Made by a program: the position numbers and the translations under genes. Under the pieces are notes generated by a model. That model was not told where the DNA came from. It made no database searches and was given only the letters and a program-made list of their open reading frames with translations. A DNA stretch of 64,000 nt from Prevotella sp. Lineage in GTDB: Bacteria > Bacteroidota > Bacteroidia > Bacteroidales > Bacteroidaceae. The stretch covers positions 62,001 to 126,000 of the forward strand of contig JAFZSI010000041.1 of NCBI GenBank assembly GCA_017619445.1, given 5' to 3'. Shown in pieces: positions 44,206 through 52,659 of the stretch. The first letter of the stretch is position 1, and every line of letters starts with the position of its first letter.

Positions 44206-44568
44206 ATGCAAATAGAAGTACTTAAGAGCAAACTTCATTGTGTGAAAGTAACCGAGGCAAATCTTCATTACATGGGAAGTATCACCATTGATGAGGACTT
44301 GATGGACGCTGCCAACCTGATTGCAGGCGAGAAGGTGCAGATAGTAAACAACAGCAATGGCGAGCGTCTGGAAACTTATATCATAAAAGGTGAGCGCGGC
44401 ACAGGCTGCATCTGTCTTAACGGAGCCGCAGCCCGCAAAGTACAGGTGGGCGACGAGGTGATTATCATTTCCTACGCAACGATGGACTTTGAGGAAGCCA
44501 AAACCTTTAAGCCGCGCGTGGTGTTTCCCAAGAACAACAAGGTGAGAAAGCCCAAGACCAGCAAATGA
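44206..44568 (+). CDS. panD: Aspartate 1-decarboxylase (pyruvoyl enzyme)
   Basis: 120 residues. [20 protein letters not shown] then [20 protein letters not shown]: the Gly-Ser bond in YMGSITID is the self-cleavage site that yields the pyruvoyl group. [20 protein letters not shown] and [20 protein letters not shown] complete the family pattern. It makes beta-alanine from aspartate for PanC. Confidence 0.97.
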   Translation: MQIEVLKSKLHCVKVTEANLHYMGSITIDEDLMDAANLIAGEKVQIVNNSNGERLETYIIKGERGTGCICLNGAAARKVQVGDEVIIISYATMDFEEAKTFKPRVVFPKNNKVRKPKTSK

Positions 44569-44602
44569 CTTGCTTCTGAACCCTTTTTAAAACATAAAAA
44601 AT

Positions 44603-44636
44603 GAAGCCTCCCGAACAGAATCGTCCGGGAGGCTTC
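44603..44636. terminator. Shared terminator between panD and the biotin-carrier gene
   Basis: GAAGCCTCCCG (44603-44613) pairs with CGGGAGGCTTC (44626-44636), an 11-bp perfect stem between convergent genes, with A-rich sequence to the left and TTG to the right. Confidence 0.88.
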
Positions 44637-44661
44637 TTGCGTATCTGACATTGGGGAATGT

Positions 44662-45093
44662 TTACTCAATGACAACCAGCGGAGTGTCTTCCATGACACT
44701 TTCGCCCACGCTGACGCACACGGCAGTCACCTTGCCGGCTTTGTCGGCAGTCAGGTTGTTGGCCATCTTCATGGCTTCGAGCACCACCACGGTGTCGCCT
44801 GCTTTCACCTCGTCGCCTACGGCCACCTTCACTTCGATGATGACGCCAGGCAGCGGAGCCTTAATGGCATTCTTGGCATCTACAGGACCAGCAGCCTTCG
44901 GAGCGTCGTCGGCTTTCTTGGCAGCTGCAGCAGCGGGCTGCACCACCACCTTTTTCTTCTCGGGCTCCGGCTCTTTCTCCATTTCAACCTTGAATTCCTC
45001 GCCGTTGACGGTAACTGTAACAATGTTTTCCACGACGTCGCCAATGGCTACTTCGTATTTATTTCCATTGATTGTATATTTGTATTCTTTCAT
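44662..45093 (-). CDS. Biotin carboxyl carrier subunit of a methylmalonyl-CoA decarboxylase/acyl-CoA carboxylase
   Basis: 143 residues. N-terminal domain (MKEYKYTINGNKYEVAIGDV), an Ala/Lys/Pro linker (VVVQPAAAAAKKADDAPKAA), then a biotinyl domain with VVLEAMKMANNLTADKAGKV, in which the Lys of EAMKM carries biotin. It carries CO2 between the carboxyltransferase at 46843-45278 and a partner not found in this window (biotin carboxylase or membrane decarboxylase). It is the last gene of the unit on the minus strand. Confidence 0.93.
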   Translation of the reverse strand: MKEYKYTINGNKYEVAIGDVVENIVTVTVNGEEFKVEMEKEPEPEKKKVVVQPAAAAAKKADDAPKAAGPVDAKNAIKAPLPGVIIEVKVAVGDEVKAGDTVVVLEAMKMANNLTADKAGKVTAVCVSVGESVMEDTPLVVIE

Positions 45094-45101
45094 AGCGTTA
45101 T

Positions 45102-45257
45102 TTATAAATTAGGGTTTTCTGTCATTGAGATGAAATGACCGTTCCACTCAGTGTGATGAGGCCGGATAGTGATGATACCCGACTCCTTGTCGTGCACGTT
45201 GTTTCCTTGGAACTCGTGCAGTGCCATCGCAATGGCGGCATATATTTCATTCTTCAT
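45102..45257 (-). CDS. 51-residue protein of the carboxyltransferase operon (OadG-tail-like)
   Basis: ATG 45257 to TAA 45102 encodes MKNEIYAAIAMALHEFQGNN, then VHDKESGIITIRPHHTEWNG and HFISMTENPNL. It lies between the carboxyltransferase gene (21 nt) and the biotin-carrier gene (8 nt) on the same strand. The pattern AAIAMALHEF ... HDKESGIITI ... WN resembles, from memory, the cytoplasmic end of the gamma (OadG/MmdD) subunit of sodium-pump decarboxylases, but without the membrane helix. It may act as an assembly piece for the complex. Confidence 0.78.
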   Translation of the reverse strand: MKNEIYAAIAMALHEFQGNNVHDKESGIITIRPHHTEWNGHFISMTENPNL

Positions 45258-45277
45258 AACTCACAGTATATTAAATA

Positions 45278-46843
45278 CTACATAGGAATATTGCCATGCT
45301 TCTTTGCGGGCAGTCCTTCGCGCTTCGTGGCGAGCTGGGCCAATGCGCGGCAGATGCGGAAGCGGGTGTTGCGCGGCTCAATCACATCGTCGATGTAGCC
45401 ATATCTGGCAGCCTGATAAGGATTAGCGAAGAGCTCGTTGTACTCGTCCTCCTTCTCTGCGATGAAAGCGCGTACGTCCTCGCCCGCATCCTTCTTGGCC
45501 TTGGCTTCCTTGGCATAGAGGACGGCAGCTGCACCACTGGCACCCATCACGGCAATCTCTGCGTTGGGCCAAGCGTAGTTGATGTCGGTGCGGAGCTGCT
45601 TGCAGCCCATCACGATGTGGCTACCACCATAGCTCTTACGCAGGGTGACGGTCACCTTGGGTACTGTGGCCTCGCCGAATGCGTAGAGCAGCTGGGCACC
45701 ATGCAGGATGACGGCATTGTACTCCTGACCAGTTCCAGGAAGGAATCCCGGCACGTCAACGAGCGTCACGATGGGAATGTTGAAGGCGTCGCAGAAGCGC
45801 ACGAAGCGGGCTCCCTTGCGGCTGGCGTTCACGTCGAGCACGCCGGCGTAGCAGCTGGGCTGGTTGGCCACGATGCCCACGCTCTGACCATTGAAACGGG
45901 CGAAGCCGACGATGATGTTACGGGCAAATTTCGGCTGTACCTCGAAGAACTCACCGTTATCGGTAATGGCAGAGATCACCTTGTACATGTCGTAAGCCTT
46001 GTTCGGGTCGTCGGGCAGAATCTCGTTGAGCGAGTCCTCCATGCGGTTGATGGGGTCGTTGCACTCACGGCGCGGAGCCTCTTCCATGTTGTTGCTGGGA
46101 ATATAGCTGAAGAGCGTCTTAATCATTTCCAGAGCTTCCTCCTCGGTCTTGGCGGTGAAGTGAGTCACACCGCTCTTGGTTGAGTGCACGCTGGCACCTC
46201 CGAGGCTCTCTTGGTCAACATCCTCACCCGTCACAGACTTCACCACTTTCGGTCCTGTGAGGAACATATAGCTGGTGTTCTCCATCATCAGGGTGAAGTC
46301 GGTCAGCGCGGGCGAATATACAGCACCGCCAGCGCAGGGGCCAAAGATGCCGCTGATCTGTGGGATGACACCCGATGCCAGAATGTTGCGCTCAAAAATC
46401 TCTGCATATCCCGCAAGCGCGTTGATGCCTTCCTGGATACGAGCACCGCCTGAGTCGTTGATGCCAATGACGGGCGCACCCATCTTCATACCCAAGTCCA
46501 TCACCTTGCAGATTTTCTGTGACATGGTCTCCGAAAGCGAACCTGCGTTCACCGTGAAGTCCTGTGCGAACACATACACCAGACGACCGTCGATGGTTCC
46601 GCTACCGGCCACCACGCCGTCTCCGAGGAATTGTTTCTTCTCCATTCCGAAGTTGGTGCAGCGGTGAAGCTTGAACATGTCAACCTCTTCGAAGCTGCCC
46701 TCGTCGAGCAGCATGTCGATGCGCTCGCGGGCTGTGTATTTACCACGTGCGTGTTGCTTTTCGATGGCTTTCTCACCGCCACCCAGACGTGCCTGTTCGC
46801 GCTTGGCGATCAGAGCCTTGATTTTTTCTAACTGATTACTCAT
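45278..46843 (-). CDS. mmdA: Carboxyltransferase subunit (methylmalonyl-CoA decarboxylase alpha / propionyl-CoA carboxylase beta)
   Basis: 521 residues. Starts [20 protein letters not shown], continues [20 protein letters not shown] (family signature), [20 protein letters not shown], and oxyanion motifs [19 protein letters not shown] and [18 protein letters not shown]. The C-terminal half has [40 protein letters not shown] and [12 protein letters not shown]. With the methylmalonyl-CoA epimerase 5' in the same direction, it fits the succinate-propionate pathway. mmdA and pccB products cannot be told apart by sequence reading alone. An A/T octamer array runs to its start codon. Confidence 0.93.
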   Translation of the reverse strand: MSNQLEKIKALIAKREQARLGGGEKAIEKQHARGKYTARERIDMLLDEGSFEEVDMFKLHRCTNFGMEKKQFLGDGVVAGSGTIDGRLVYVFAQDFTVNAGSLSETMSQKICKVMDLGMKMGAPVIGINDSGGARIQEGINALAGYAEIFERNILASGVIPQISGIFGPCAGGAVYSPALTDFTLMMENTSYMFLTGPKVVKSVTGEDVDQESLGGASVHSTKSGVTHFTAKTEEEALEMIKTLFSYIPSNNMEEAPRRECNDPINRMEDSLNEILPDDPNKAYDMYKVISAITDNGEFFEVQPKFARNIIVGFARFNGQSVGIVANQPSCYAGVLDVNASRKGARFVRFCDAFNIPIVTLVDVPGFLPGTGQEYNAVILHGAQLLYAFGEATVPKVTVTLRKSYGGSHIVMGCKQLRTDINYAWPNAEIAVMGASGAAAVLYAKEAKAKKDAGEDVRAFIAEKEDEYNELFANPYQAARYGYIDDVIEPRNTRFRICRALAQLATKREGLPAKKHGNIPM

Positions 46844-46874
46844 TTTACTATTTCACTATTTTACTATTTTACAA
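46844..46874 (-). repeat. A/T octamer array before the carboxyltransferase start codon
   Basis: On the plus strand ACTATTTC, ACTATTTT and ACTATTTT stand in direct tandem (46847-46870), followed by ACAATTT. On the minus strand the last repeats abut ATG 46843. Confidence 0.82.
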
Positions 46875-46875
46875 T

Positions 46876-47241
46876 TTAGCTATTGACGTTGAGGAACTTT
46901 CTCGTTGTGGCAATCGAACTTACGATGATTTTCAAAAGCTCAATACACTCTTCGTATAGAGGCATGACCCTCTTTGGGGGAAGCATCTTCGTTTCGATAA
47001 TAATTTCAAGCCAGTGGCTGGTTTCGTCAAGTTCCTCTTCCACCATTTTTAATTTATTCAAGATGTCTTTGTTAGATTTTCCGATGCAGGCAGCTCTGTA
47101 ATTGGCTGCGGGTGATGTACCTGAGCGAACAATCTGTTTGGCTATTGCACACCCTGAAATCGTGTTGGGCATACTGTCAACCATTTTTATTATTCGAATC
47201 GAAAAACACTTGAATCGTTCTTTCAACTCCTGCTCAGTCAT
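46876..47241 (-). CDS. Four-helix-bundle (23S rRNA intervening-sequence, S23-type) protein
   Basis: 121 residues from ATG 47241 (MTEQELKERFKCFSIRIIKM). The family pattern is clear: AIAKQIVRSGTSPAANYRAA, CIGKSNKDILNKLKMVEEEL, and ETSHWLEIIIETKML. The four amphipathic helices form a small bundle that makes pentamers in known structures; the role is unclear, and it is frequent in 23S rRNA insertions and at variable intergenic sites. Here it lies between the epimerase and carboxyltransferase genes on the same strand, bounded by A/T-rich repeats on both sides (46844-46874 and 47257-47290). That suggests insertion into an older operon. Confidence 0.9.
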   Translation of the reverse strand: MTEQELKERFKCFSIRIIKMVDSMPNTISGCAIAKQIVRSGTSPAANYRAACIGKSNKDILNKLKMVEEELDETSHWLEIIIETKMLPPKRVMPLYEECIELLKIIVSSIATTRKFLNVNS

Positions 47242-47291
47242 CGCTAACCTGATCAATTGTCAAATGGTGAAATTGTCAAATAGTCCAATTC

Positions 47292-47699
47292 CTATGGGTG
47301 TTCGCAAAGCTCCGTCAGAATGCCGCAAGTGTCCTTCGGGTGCAGGAAGGCGATGTTCAGGCCCTCGGCACCTTTGCGCGGAGCCTTGTCAATGAGGCGG
47401 ATGCCTTTGCCGTCGCACTCTGCCAGTGCGTTGGCCACACCGTCCTCTATGCAGAATGCCACGTGGTGCACTCCCTTGTTGCCTTTGTCGAGCCATTTCT
47501 GTATGGTGCTCTCGGGAGATGTGGGCTCCAGGAGCTCCAGTTTCACCTCGCCGCACTTCATGAATGCGGTTTTCACTTTCTGGTCGGCCACTTCCTCAAT
47601 GGCGTAGCACTCCAGGCCCAAAACGTTCTTGAAATAGGGAAGTGCTTCCTCAATACTCTGAACGGCAATTCCCAGATGTTCGATGTGTGAAATCTTCAT
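47292..47699 (-). CDS. mce: Methylmalonyl-CoA epimerase
   Basis: 135 residues. Glyoxalase/VOC fold: MKISHIEHLGIAVQSIEEAL with metal His, KVKTAFMKCGEVKLELLEPT with metal Glu, KGVHHVAFCIEDGVANALAE with metal His, and FLHPKDTCGILTELCEH with catalytic and metal Glu. It interconverts the (R)- and (S)-methylmalonyl-CoA forms made by the B12-dependent mutase, linking to the cobalamin genes at the left end of the window. It was the probable first gene of the mmdA unit. Confidence 0.96.
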   Translation of the reverse strand: MKISHIEHLGIAVQSIEEALPYFKNVLGLECYAIEEVADQKVKTAFMKCGEVKLELLEPTSPESTIQKWLDKGNKGVHHVAFCIEDGVANALAECDGKGIRLIDKAPRKGAEGLNIAFLHPKDTCGILTELCEHP

Positions 47700-47736
47700 A
47701 ATAATAAAAATTTATTGGTTGTGTTTATAAACGCTG

Positions 47737-47768
47737 CAAAGGTACAAAGAATATCCCGAATGCCGAAA
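47737..47768 (-). promoter_or_regulatory. Promoter of the epimerase/carboxyltransferase unit
   Basis: Minus-strand TACCTTTG (47744-47737) is a full -7 match. TTTC (47768-47765) lies 20 nt upstream, one base off TTTG. Confidence 0.65.
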
Positions 47769-47867
47769 TTAAATTTATTAATTATTGTTACTATCACCCC
47801 GCTTTCAGCCAATAATCCCGCACTCTGCTACATTCTCTCCGCGAGTTGAAAAAACAGCTGTCAGTTT

Positions 47868-47998
47868 TATCTTCACATTTTCTAGAAAATTTCACAATAA
47901 AGCATCGCTTTGTGAACGCAAAGTGCCACTTTACGATTCTAAAGTGCCACTTTGCAATTACAAAGGGTATGTTTACTACAAAGTTCTTTAGAAAATGT
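47868..47998. repeat. Intergenic palindrome repeat, copy 7 (double)
   Basis: ACATTTTCTAGAAAATTT (47875-47892) and AAGTTCTTTAGAAAATGT (47981-47998) flank tandem units such as AAAGTGCCACTTTACG and AAAGTGCCACTTTGC. It lies between the mce promoter and the 3' end of the lysozyme gene; the 345-nt gap holds nothing else. Confidence 0.78.
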
Positions 47999-48044
47999 GG
48001 AGTTAATGCTGAAGATTGTTCTCGAGATGGTGGATATGGGATTC

Positions 48045-49433
48045 TCAGCGCAGGGTTTCATTCTTCAGAAACTCGTCGAACTTGTCGCGATAGCCGTTGA
48101 AGACGTTGATATCCACGTTGCCGGTGATGCCTTTCACGCGCCCGTCGGGACAGAGCTGCCAGAAGGCGAGACGCACGTCGGGTTTGTAATCACCATAGCG
48201 GGCAATCCACACGCGGTAGTTGCGCTTGATGTCGGGTGCTTCGGGCAGATAGCGGTTCACAAAGTTCTGATTGACGTAGAGAATGGGCTTAACGCCAGCG
48301 CGTTGCTCCACAATCTTGAGCCATGTGCGCAGGCGTGTGAACAATTCTTGCACACCTCCCAGTTCTTCCACTTGTTTACGCGTGGGTTCCACGTCGAGCA
48401 CGGGCGGCAGGTCGCCTTTATTTAAATAGGTGTTGTTGAGGAAATAGTAAGCCTGCGAGGTGGCTGTGGTGCGTACGGAGAAGAAATGATAGGTTCCCAC
48501 GGGTATGCCGTGGCGACGGGCAGCGCGGTAGTCGGCTGCGTAGTGCTGGTTCTTGACGCTCGAGCCCTCAGTGCATTTGATGAAGACGAACGACACGGGA
48601 TAGTCAACCGTTCCGCTGATGTTTTTCTTGCTCATGTTGCCAAGGTGGGTAATGCGCATCTTGTTCCAGTGAATGGCGTACTTTTTCTTGCCGTGGATAT
48701 GCTGGTATTTGGAGATGTCTATTCCGTAGATGCGGTAGCTGTGATAGTTCACGCGCTCGCCCAGATACTTGTCGGCTTTCCACTCTCCGGCGCGCAATGA
48801 CTGGAACGGGGCAATGGAAAAGCCGAAGCCTTCGCGCATGTCGTCTTTCCAATTTCCCTCGTAGTAGGTGCCGTCGTTGCCTTCATAGCGGCCGTGTCCG
48901 TTGGCCTTTCGCAGGCTGTCCATCTGACCGGTATAAGTGCCGTTTTTGTCCTTCCTTACGTTAGGTGGTAGTGGTGGTGGTGTGGCAGGTAAGTATCTGA
49001 CATTGTGCTCGATGCTGAATTTAGCTCCATTGTTGATTCGCTGAATGTTTGTGTAAAGATTCTCAAGCGAGTCAACGGCTTTCGTAACGTGTGGCTTGTA
49101 GGCAGCCACCATGTCGAATCCCTCGTCCTGAACGTCGTGCACGTTAAGGTAGTAGTCAATATCCTCTGCCATTTCACGCGCACCCTCAAGCTCGTGTGCG
49201 ATGCGGTCGGAGTCGCGCTCCACAAGGTCGAGCGCAAGGCTGCGCAGCGGCGTGTCAGCCAGCCTGTTAGAGTCGGCCCACAGGGTGTAGTAGTGCTGTT
49301 GGGCAAACTGCGCGTTTGCCATGCGCCGCGCCAAGGTTGCGCCGCGGTCAATGCGCCATGCCATGAGTGCCACCGAAAGGCAGAAAAGCATCCACGCAGA
49401 GATTCTGAAAACCTTATTGTTTGTTAAACTCAT
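48045..49433 (-). CDS. Membrane-anchored MORN-repeat / GH25 lysozyme fusion
   Basis: 462 residues from ATG 49433 (MSLTNNKVFRISAWMLFCLS). One N-terminal transmembrane helix (AWMLFCLSVALMAWR), then a helical region to about residue 150. Residues about 165-225 carry MORN repeats (GTYTGQMDSLRKANGHGRYE, GTYYEGNWKDDMREGFGFS). From about 240 to the end is a GH25 muramidase: YGIDISKYQHIHGKK with the catalytic Asp, VSFVFIKCTEGSSVKNQ, and PPVLDVEPTRKQ with the catalytic DxE. GH25 enzymes cleave MurNAc-GlcNAc bonds. The MORN part may place it at the membrane or a partner. Faces the periplasm, by helix topology. Confidence 0.92.
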   Translation of the reverse strand: MSLTNNKVFRISAWMLFCLSVALMAWRIDRGATLARRMANAQFAQQHYYTLWADSNRLADTPLRSLALDLVERDSDRIAHELEGAREMAEDIDYYLNVHDVQDEGFDMVAAYKPHVTKAVDSLENLYTNIQRINNGAKFSIEHNVRYLPATPPPLPPNVRKDKNGTYTGQMDSLRKANGHGRYEGNDGTYYEGNWKDDMREGFGFSIAPFQSLRAGEWKADKYLGERVNYHSYRIYGIDISKYQHIHGKKKYAIHWNKMRITHLGNMSKKNISGTVDYPVSFVFIKCTEGSSVKNQHYAADYRAARRHGIPVGTYHFFSVRTTATSQAYYFLNNTYLNKGDLPPVLDVEPTRKQVEELGGVQELFTRLRTWLKIVEQRAGVKPILYVNQNFVNRYLPEAPDIKRNYRVWIARYGDYKPDVRLAFWQLCPDGRVKGITGNVDINVFNGYRDKFDEFLKNETLR

Positions 49434-49539
49434 GATTTTGACGCGCAAAAATAGTGATTATTTCAGAAAAATATCTATCTTTGTCACGAAAATTTGCATT
49501 ATCAACCCATTTATTCACAAAATCAAGAAAGAAAAGACT

Positions 49540-49947
49540 ATGAAAAAGAATCTGATTCTGTCAACACTAGTAGCCTTGATGGCTTGCTGGCTGAGCGTTG
49601 GTACGGCTAATGCCATCGGTTTTGGTAAGAAAGTTCATATTTGCAGCGACGGCTCATCGTTGTATCACACCAGCAAAAAGTGCAAGGAACTTAAATCATG
49701 CGGACTGCCTGCTTCTGTAAACGAGAAGGATGCCATCAAGGATGGTAAGTCGCTCTGCCCTGAGTGCCAGGAGCGCGATGCTAAGGAGGCTGCTGAGAAA
49801 GCCCAGAAGAAGGCCGAGAAGAAGGCTAAGGCTAAGGCAAAGAAGGCCGAGAAGAAGGCTAAGGAGCAGAAGAAAGCTGCAAAGGAAATAAAGAAAGCTC
49901 AGAAAGAGGCAGAGAAAGTGCAGGAAGAACTGATGATGCAGCCGTAA
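49540..49947 (+). CDS. Exported Cys-rich protein with Lys/Ala/Glu coiled-coil tail
   Basis: 135 residues from ATG 49540 (MKKNLILSTLVALMACWLSVGTANA signal). Residues about 30-75 have VHICSDGSSLYHTSKKCKEL, KSCGLPASVNEKDA and KSLCPECQERD: five cysteines and a His in a pattern suited to a zinc or iron site. Residues about 80-130 are almost only Lys, Ala and Glu, a long charged coiled coil. No family recognised. It is 3 nt upstream of clpS, so it is in the clpS-clpA-aat transcript although it is exported and they are cytoplasmic. A TATCTTTG -7-like box (49476-49483) precedes it. Confidence 0.8.
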   Translation: MKKNLILSTLVALMACWLSVGTANAIGFGKKVHICSDGSSLYHTSKKCKELKSCGLPASVNEKDAIKDGKSLCPECQERDAKEAAEKAQKKAEKKAKAKAKKAEKKAKEQKKAAKEIKKAQKEAEKVQEELMMQP

Positions 49948-49950
49948 CAC

Positions 49951-50253
49951 ATGGCTCAGGAACAGACTTCCATACGCGAGCGGCAGCGCACTGACCTGCG
50001 TGAGCCCAGGCTTTACAAAGTGTATATTCATAACGACGACTTCACACCCATGGAGTTCGTCGTTATGATTCTTATGACCGTTTTTCACAAGCCCAATGCC
50101 GAAGCCACATCGTTGATGCTGAAAGTACACCACAGCGACAAGGCCGTCGTGGGCGTTTACACCTACGACATGGCTGTGACCAAGGCCACCCGCGCAAAGC
50201 AAATGGCCGAGCAGGAGGGCTATCCGCTGCGTATCACCTATGAACCCGATTGA
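49951..50253 (+). CDS. clpS: ClpS adaptor (N-degron recognition)
   Basis: 100 residues. Core motif YKVYIHNDDFTPMEFVVMIL contains the Asn-Asp-Asp-x-Thr-Pro-Met N-degron pocket. AEATSLMLKVHHSDKAVVGV carries the His that contacts ClpA, and EQEGYPLRITYEPD is the C-terminal signature. ClpS delivers proteins with Leu, Phe, Trp or Tyr at the N-terminus to ClpAP. Next to clpA and aat. Confidence 0.96.
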   Translation: MAQEQTSIRERQRTDLREPRLYKVYIHNDDFTPMEFVVMILMTVFHKPNAEATSLMLKVHHSDKAVVGVYTYDMAVTKATRAKQMAEQEGYPLRITYEPD

Positions 50254-50343
50254 GGCAGAGGTCATGTGCCGTGCTCAACGCTACTCTCAACTTTATTGAT
50301 ATTGTTTTCTCATATTATTACTATCGCGCTCACCTAAACATCA

Positions 50344-52656
50344 ATGGAAATAAAAAACTCTCCCCGCATTGAACAGATTTACAGACGCATGGTCGGCCTG
50401 TATCAAGACTATCGGCATGAGTACATCATGCCCGAACACTTGTTGCTTGCCATGACGGAAGACCCGGATTTCAACAATGCGCTCAACCTTTTCGGCGTGA
50501 ACATCAAAGAACTGGCCGAACCATTGAGGACGTTTCTTGAAAAGCAGGAAAAACTGCCCGCAGAGCTTAAGCAGGAAATGCTGTTATCGGTACAGATGCA
50601 GCAGGTGATAGCTATAGCCAACGGTCATGTGGAATTCTCGTCGGCAGAGAGTGTGGATATCACGCATGTCACCGATGGCATTCTGAAGTTGCAAGACTCG
50701 TATGCCACATCGGTGCTCATGGACCTCATCGGCAACCACAAAGCGTCGTTCTTGGGCTGTCTCATCAGTTTGTGTGAGACACGTGAAGCAATAGAGAATG
50801 ACGAAAACGTGGGACGGGGCGATGATTATGATGAGGTGCAGAATGAAAATGAGGGAGGTGAATACGACGACTTTTTGGATACTGGCGCAGAAACCACCAC
50901 GAAAAAAGGCGACTGGCGGAAACTGGTGGTCTGCATGAACGACTTGTTGGAGGGGCGCAATCCGCTGATAGGGCGCGAGGCAGAACTGGAGCGCACCATT
51001 CAGGTGCTGAGCCGCAAGGAGAAGAACAACCCACTGCACGTGGGCGAGCCGGGAGTTGGAAAAACTGCACTTGTCTATGGTCTGGTGCAACTGATTGCCA
51101 ATGGCGATGTGCCTGAGCGGCTTAAGGGGTGCCGTGTCTATCAGCTCGACTTGAGTAGCGTTGTTTCAGGCACCCAATACCGTGGTGATTTCGAGAAGCG
51201 CCTCCAGCAGATTATGCAGGGTGCGAGCGACGAAGGCAATGTGATTATCTATATCGATGAAATCCACAATCTGGTGGGAACTGGCGCGGTGGGCGACAGC
51301 TCTTTAGATGCCTCAAACATACTGAAACCGTATCTGGAACGTGGAGACATAAAGTTTATTGGTTCAACCACTTACGATGAATACAATCGTTTCTTCTCGC
51401 GAAGCAAAGGATTGGTGCGCCGCTTTCAACAAATCGACATTGCCGAACCAAGCATAGACGAGACAATCACTATCCTACAGGGACTGAAACCCAATTACGA
51501 GGCTTTTCATGGCGTGAAATACGACGACGAAGCCGTTGTATTTGCCGTCCGCGCAAGTGCCAAGTACATTAATGACAAGTTCCTGCCCGACAAAGCCATC
51601 GACCTTATTGACGAGGCTGGCGCATGGCGCAAAAACCATCCGACAACGGAAGCCGAGGTTCAGACAGTAGATAAGGCTCTCATCGCTGATGTGCTTGCGA
51701 GGGTGTGCAAGGTGGAGGCTATGGCAGATGCAGACGACGACAACCTGAGGCTCATGACTTTGGGCGAACGCATTGGTGCTCAGATTTATGGGCAGGACCA
51801 GGCGGTGCGTCAGGTGGTGGAGGCTGTGCAGATGGCCAAGGCAGGATTGCTTGACGACAACAAACCATTGGCAAGCCTGCTGTTTGTGGGGCCGACAGGT
51901 GTCGGAAAGACAGAGGTTGCCAAGGTGTTGGCGCATGAATTGGGCATTGAGTTGGTGCGTTTTGACATGAGCGAATATACCGAGAAACATACTGTGGCAA
52001 AACTCATCGGCTCGCCTGCGGGTTACGTGGGTTACGAAGACGGAGGTCTGCTCACCGATGCCATCAGAAAGACCCCCAACTGTGTGTTGCTGCTCGACGA
52101 GATAGAGAAAGCACACTCCGACATCTACAACATTCTGCTCCAGGTGATGGACTATGCGCGGCTTACTGACAATAAGGGCCGCAAGGCCGACTTCCGCAAT
52201 GTTGTGCTCATCATGACTTCGAACGCAGGCGCACAATTTGCCTCGCAGGCATCGGTTGGCTTCAACAGCCGTGTGAGCAGGGGAGAGGCAATGCTGGTTC
52301 AGGCCAAGAAAACGTTCAAGCCAGAGTTTATGAACAGACTCAGCGGAACGGTGGTGTTCAACGACATGGACCAGACCATGGCCACTCTCATTCTGAAGAA
52401 GAAACTGGCAGAGCTGCAAACCAAACTGACAGCGAAGAACGTCAGCATGACCCTAACCGACAAGGCTTTCGAAGAACTTCTCAGCATGGGATTTACACGG
52501 GAATATGGCGCTCGCGAAATGGACCGAGTCATTAGCACGTGTCTCAAGCCTTTGCTCATGCGCGAGATTCTTTTTGGCACCTTAAAAAACGGTGGCAACG
52601 TTACTGTGGACTTCGATGGCAGCTTCCAGATTCTAAATACCGAAAACGGGCAATGA
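50344..52656 (+). CDS. clpA: ClpA, AAA+ unfoldase of the ClpAP protease
   Basis: 770 residues. N-domain to about 160 with an acidic insert (EGGEYDDFLDTGAE). First AAA module: Walker A GEPGVGKTALV, Walker B IIYIDEIHNLVG. Second AAA module: Walker A GPTGVGKTEVAK, Walker B CVLLLDEIEKAHSD, sensor region FNSRVSRGEAM. There is no ClpB-type middle coiled coil, so it is ClpA rather than ClpB/C. The ClpP-binding loop (IGF/L-type) is within ASVGFNSRV. ClpP is not in the window. Works with the ClpS and Aat neighbours. Confidence 0.94.
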   Translation: MEIKNSPRIEQIYRRMVGLYQDYRHEYIMPEHLLLAMTEDPDFNNALNLFGVNIKELAEPLRTFLEKQEKLPAELKQEMLLSVQMQQVIAIANGHVEFSSAESVDITHVTDGILKLQDSYATSVLMDLIGNHKASFLGCLISLCETREAIENDENVGRGDDYDEVQNENEGGEYDDFLDTGAETTTKKGDWRKLVVCMNDLLEGRNPLIGREAELERTIQVLSRKEKNNPLHVGEPGVGKTALVYGLVQLIANGDVPERLKGCRVYQLDLSSVVSGTQYRGDFEKRLQQIMQGASDEGNVIIYIDEIHNLVGTGAVGDSSLDASNILKPYLERGDIKFIGSTTYDEYNRFFSRSKGLVRRFQQIDIAEPSIDETITILQGLKPNYEAFHGVKYDDEAVVFAVRASAKYINDKFLPDKAIDLIDEAGAWRKNHPTTEAEVQTVDKALIADVLARVCKVEAMADADDDNLRLMTLGERIGAQIYGQDQAVRQVVEAVQMAKAGLLDDNKPLASLLFVGPTGVGKTEVAKVLAHELGIELVRFDMSEYTEKHTVAKLIGSPAGYVGYEDGGLLTDAIRKTPNCVLLLDEIEKAHSDIYNILLQVMDYARLTDNKGRKADFRNVVLIMTSNAGAQFASQASVGFNSRVSRGEAMLVQAKKTFKPEFMNRLSGTVVFNDMDQTMATLILKKKLAELQTKLTAKNVSMTLTDKAFEELLSMGFTREYGAREMDRVISTCLKPLLMREILFGTLKNGGNVTVDFDGSFQILNTENGQ

Positions 52657-52659
52657 ACG

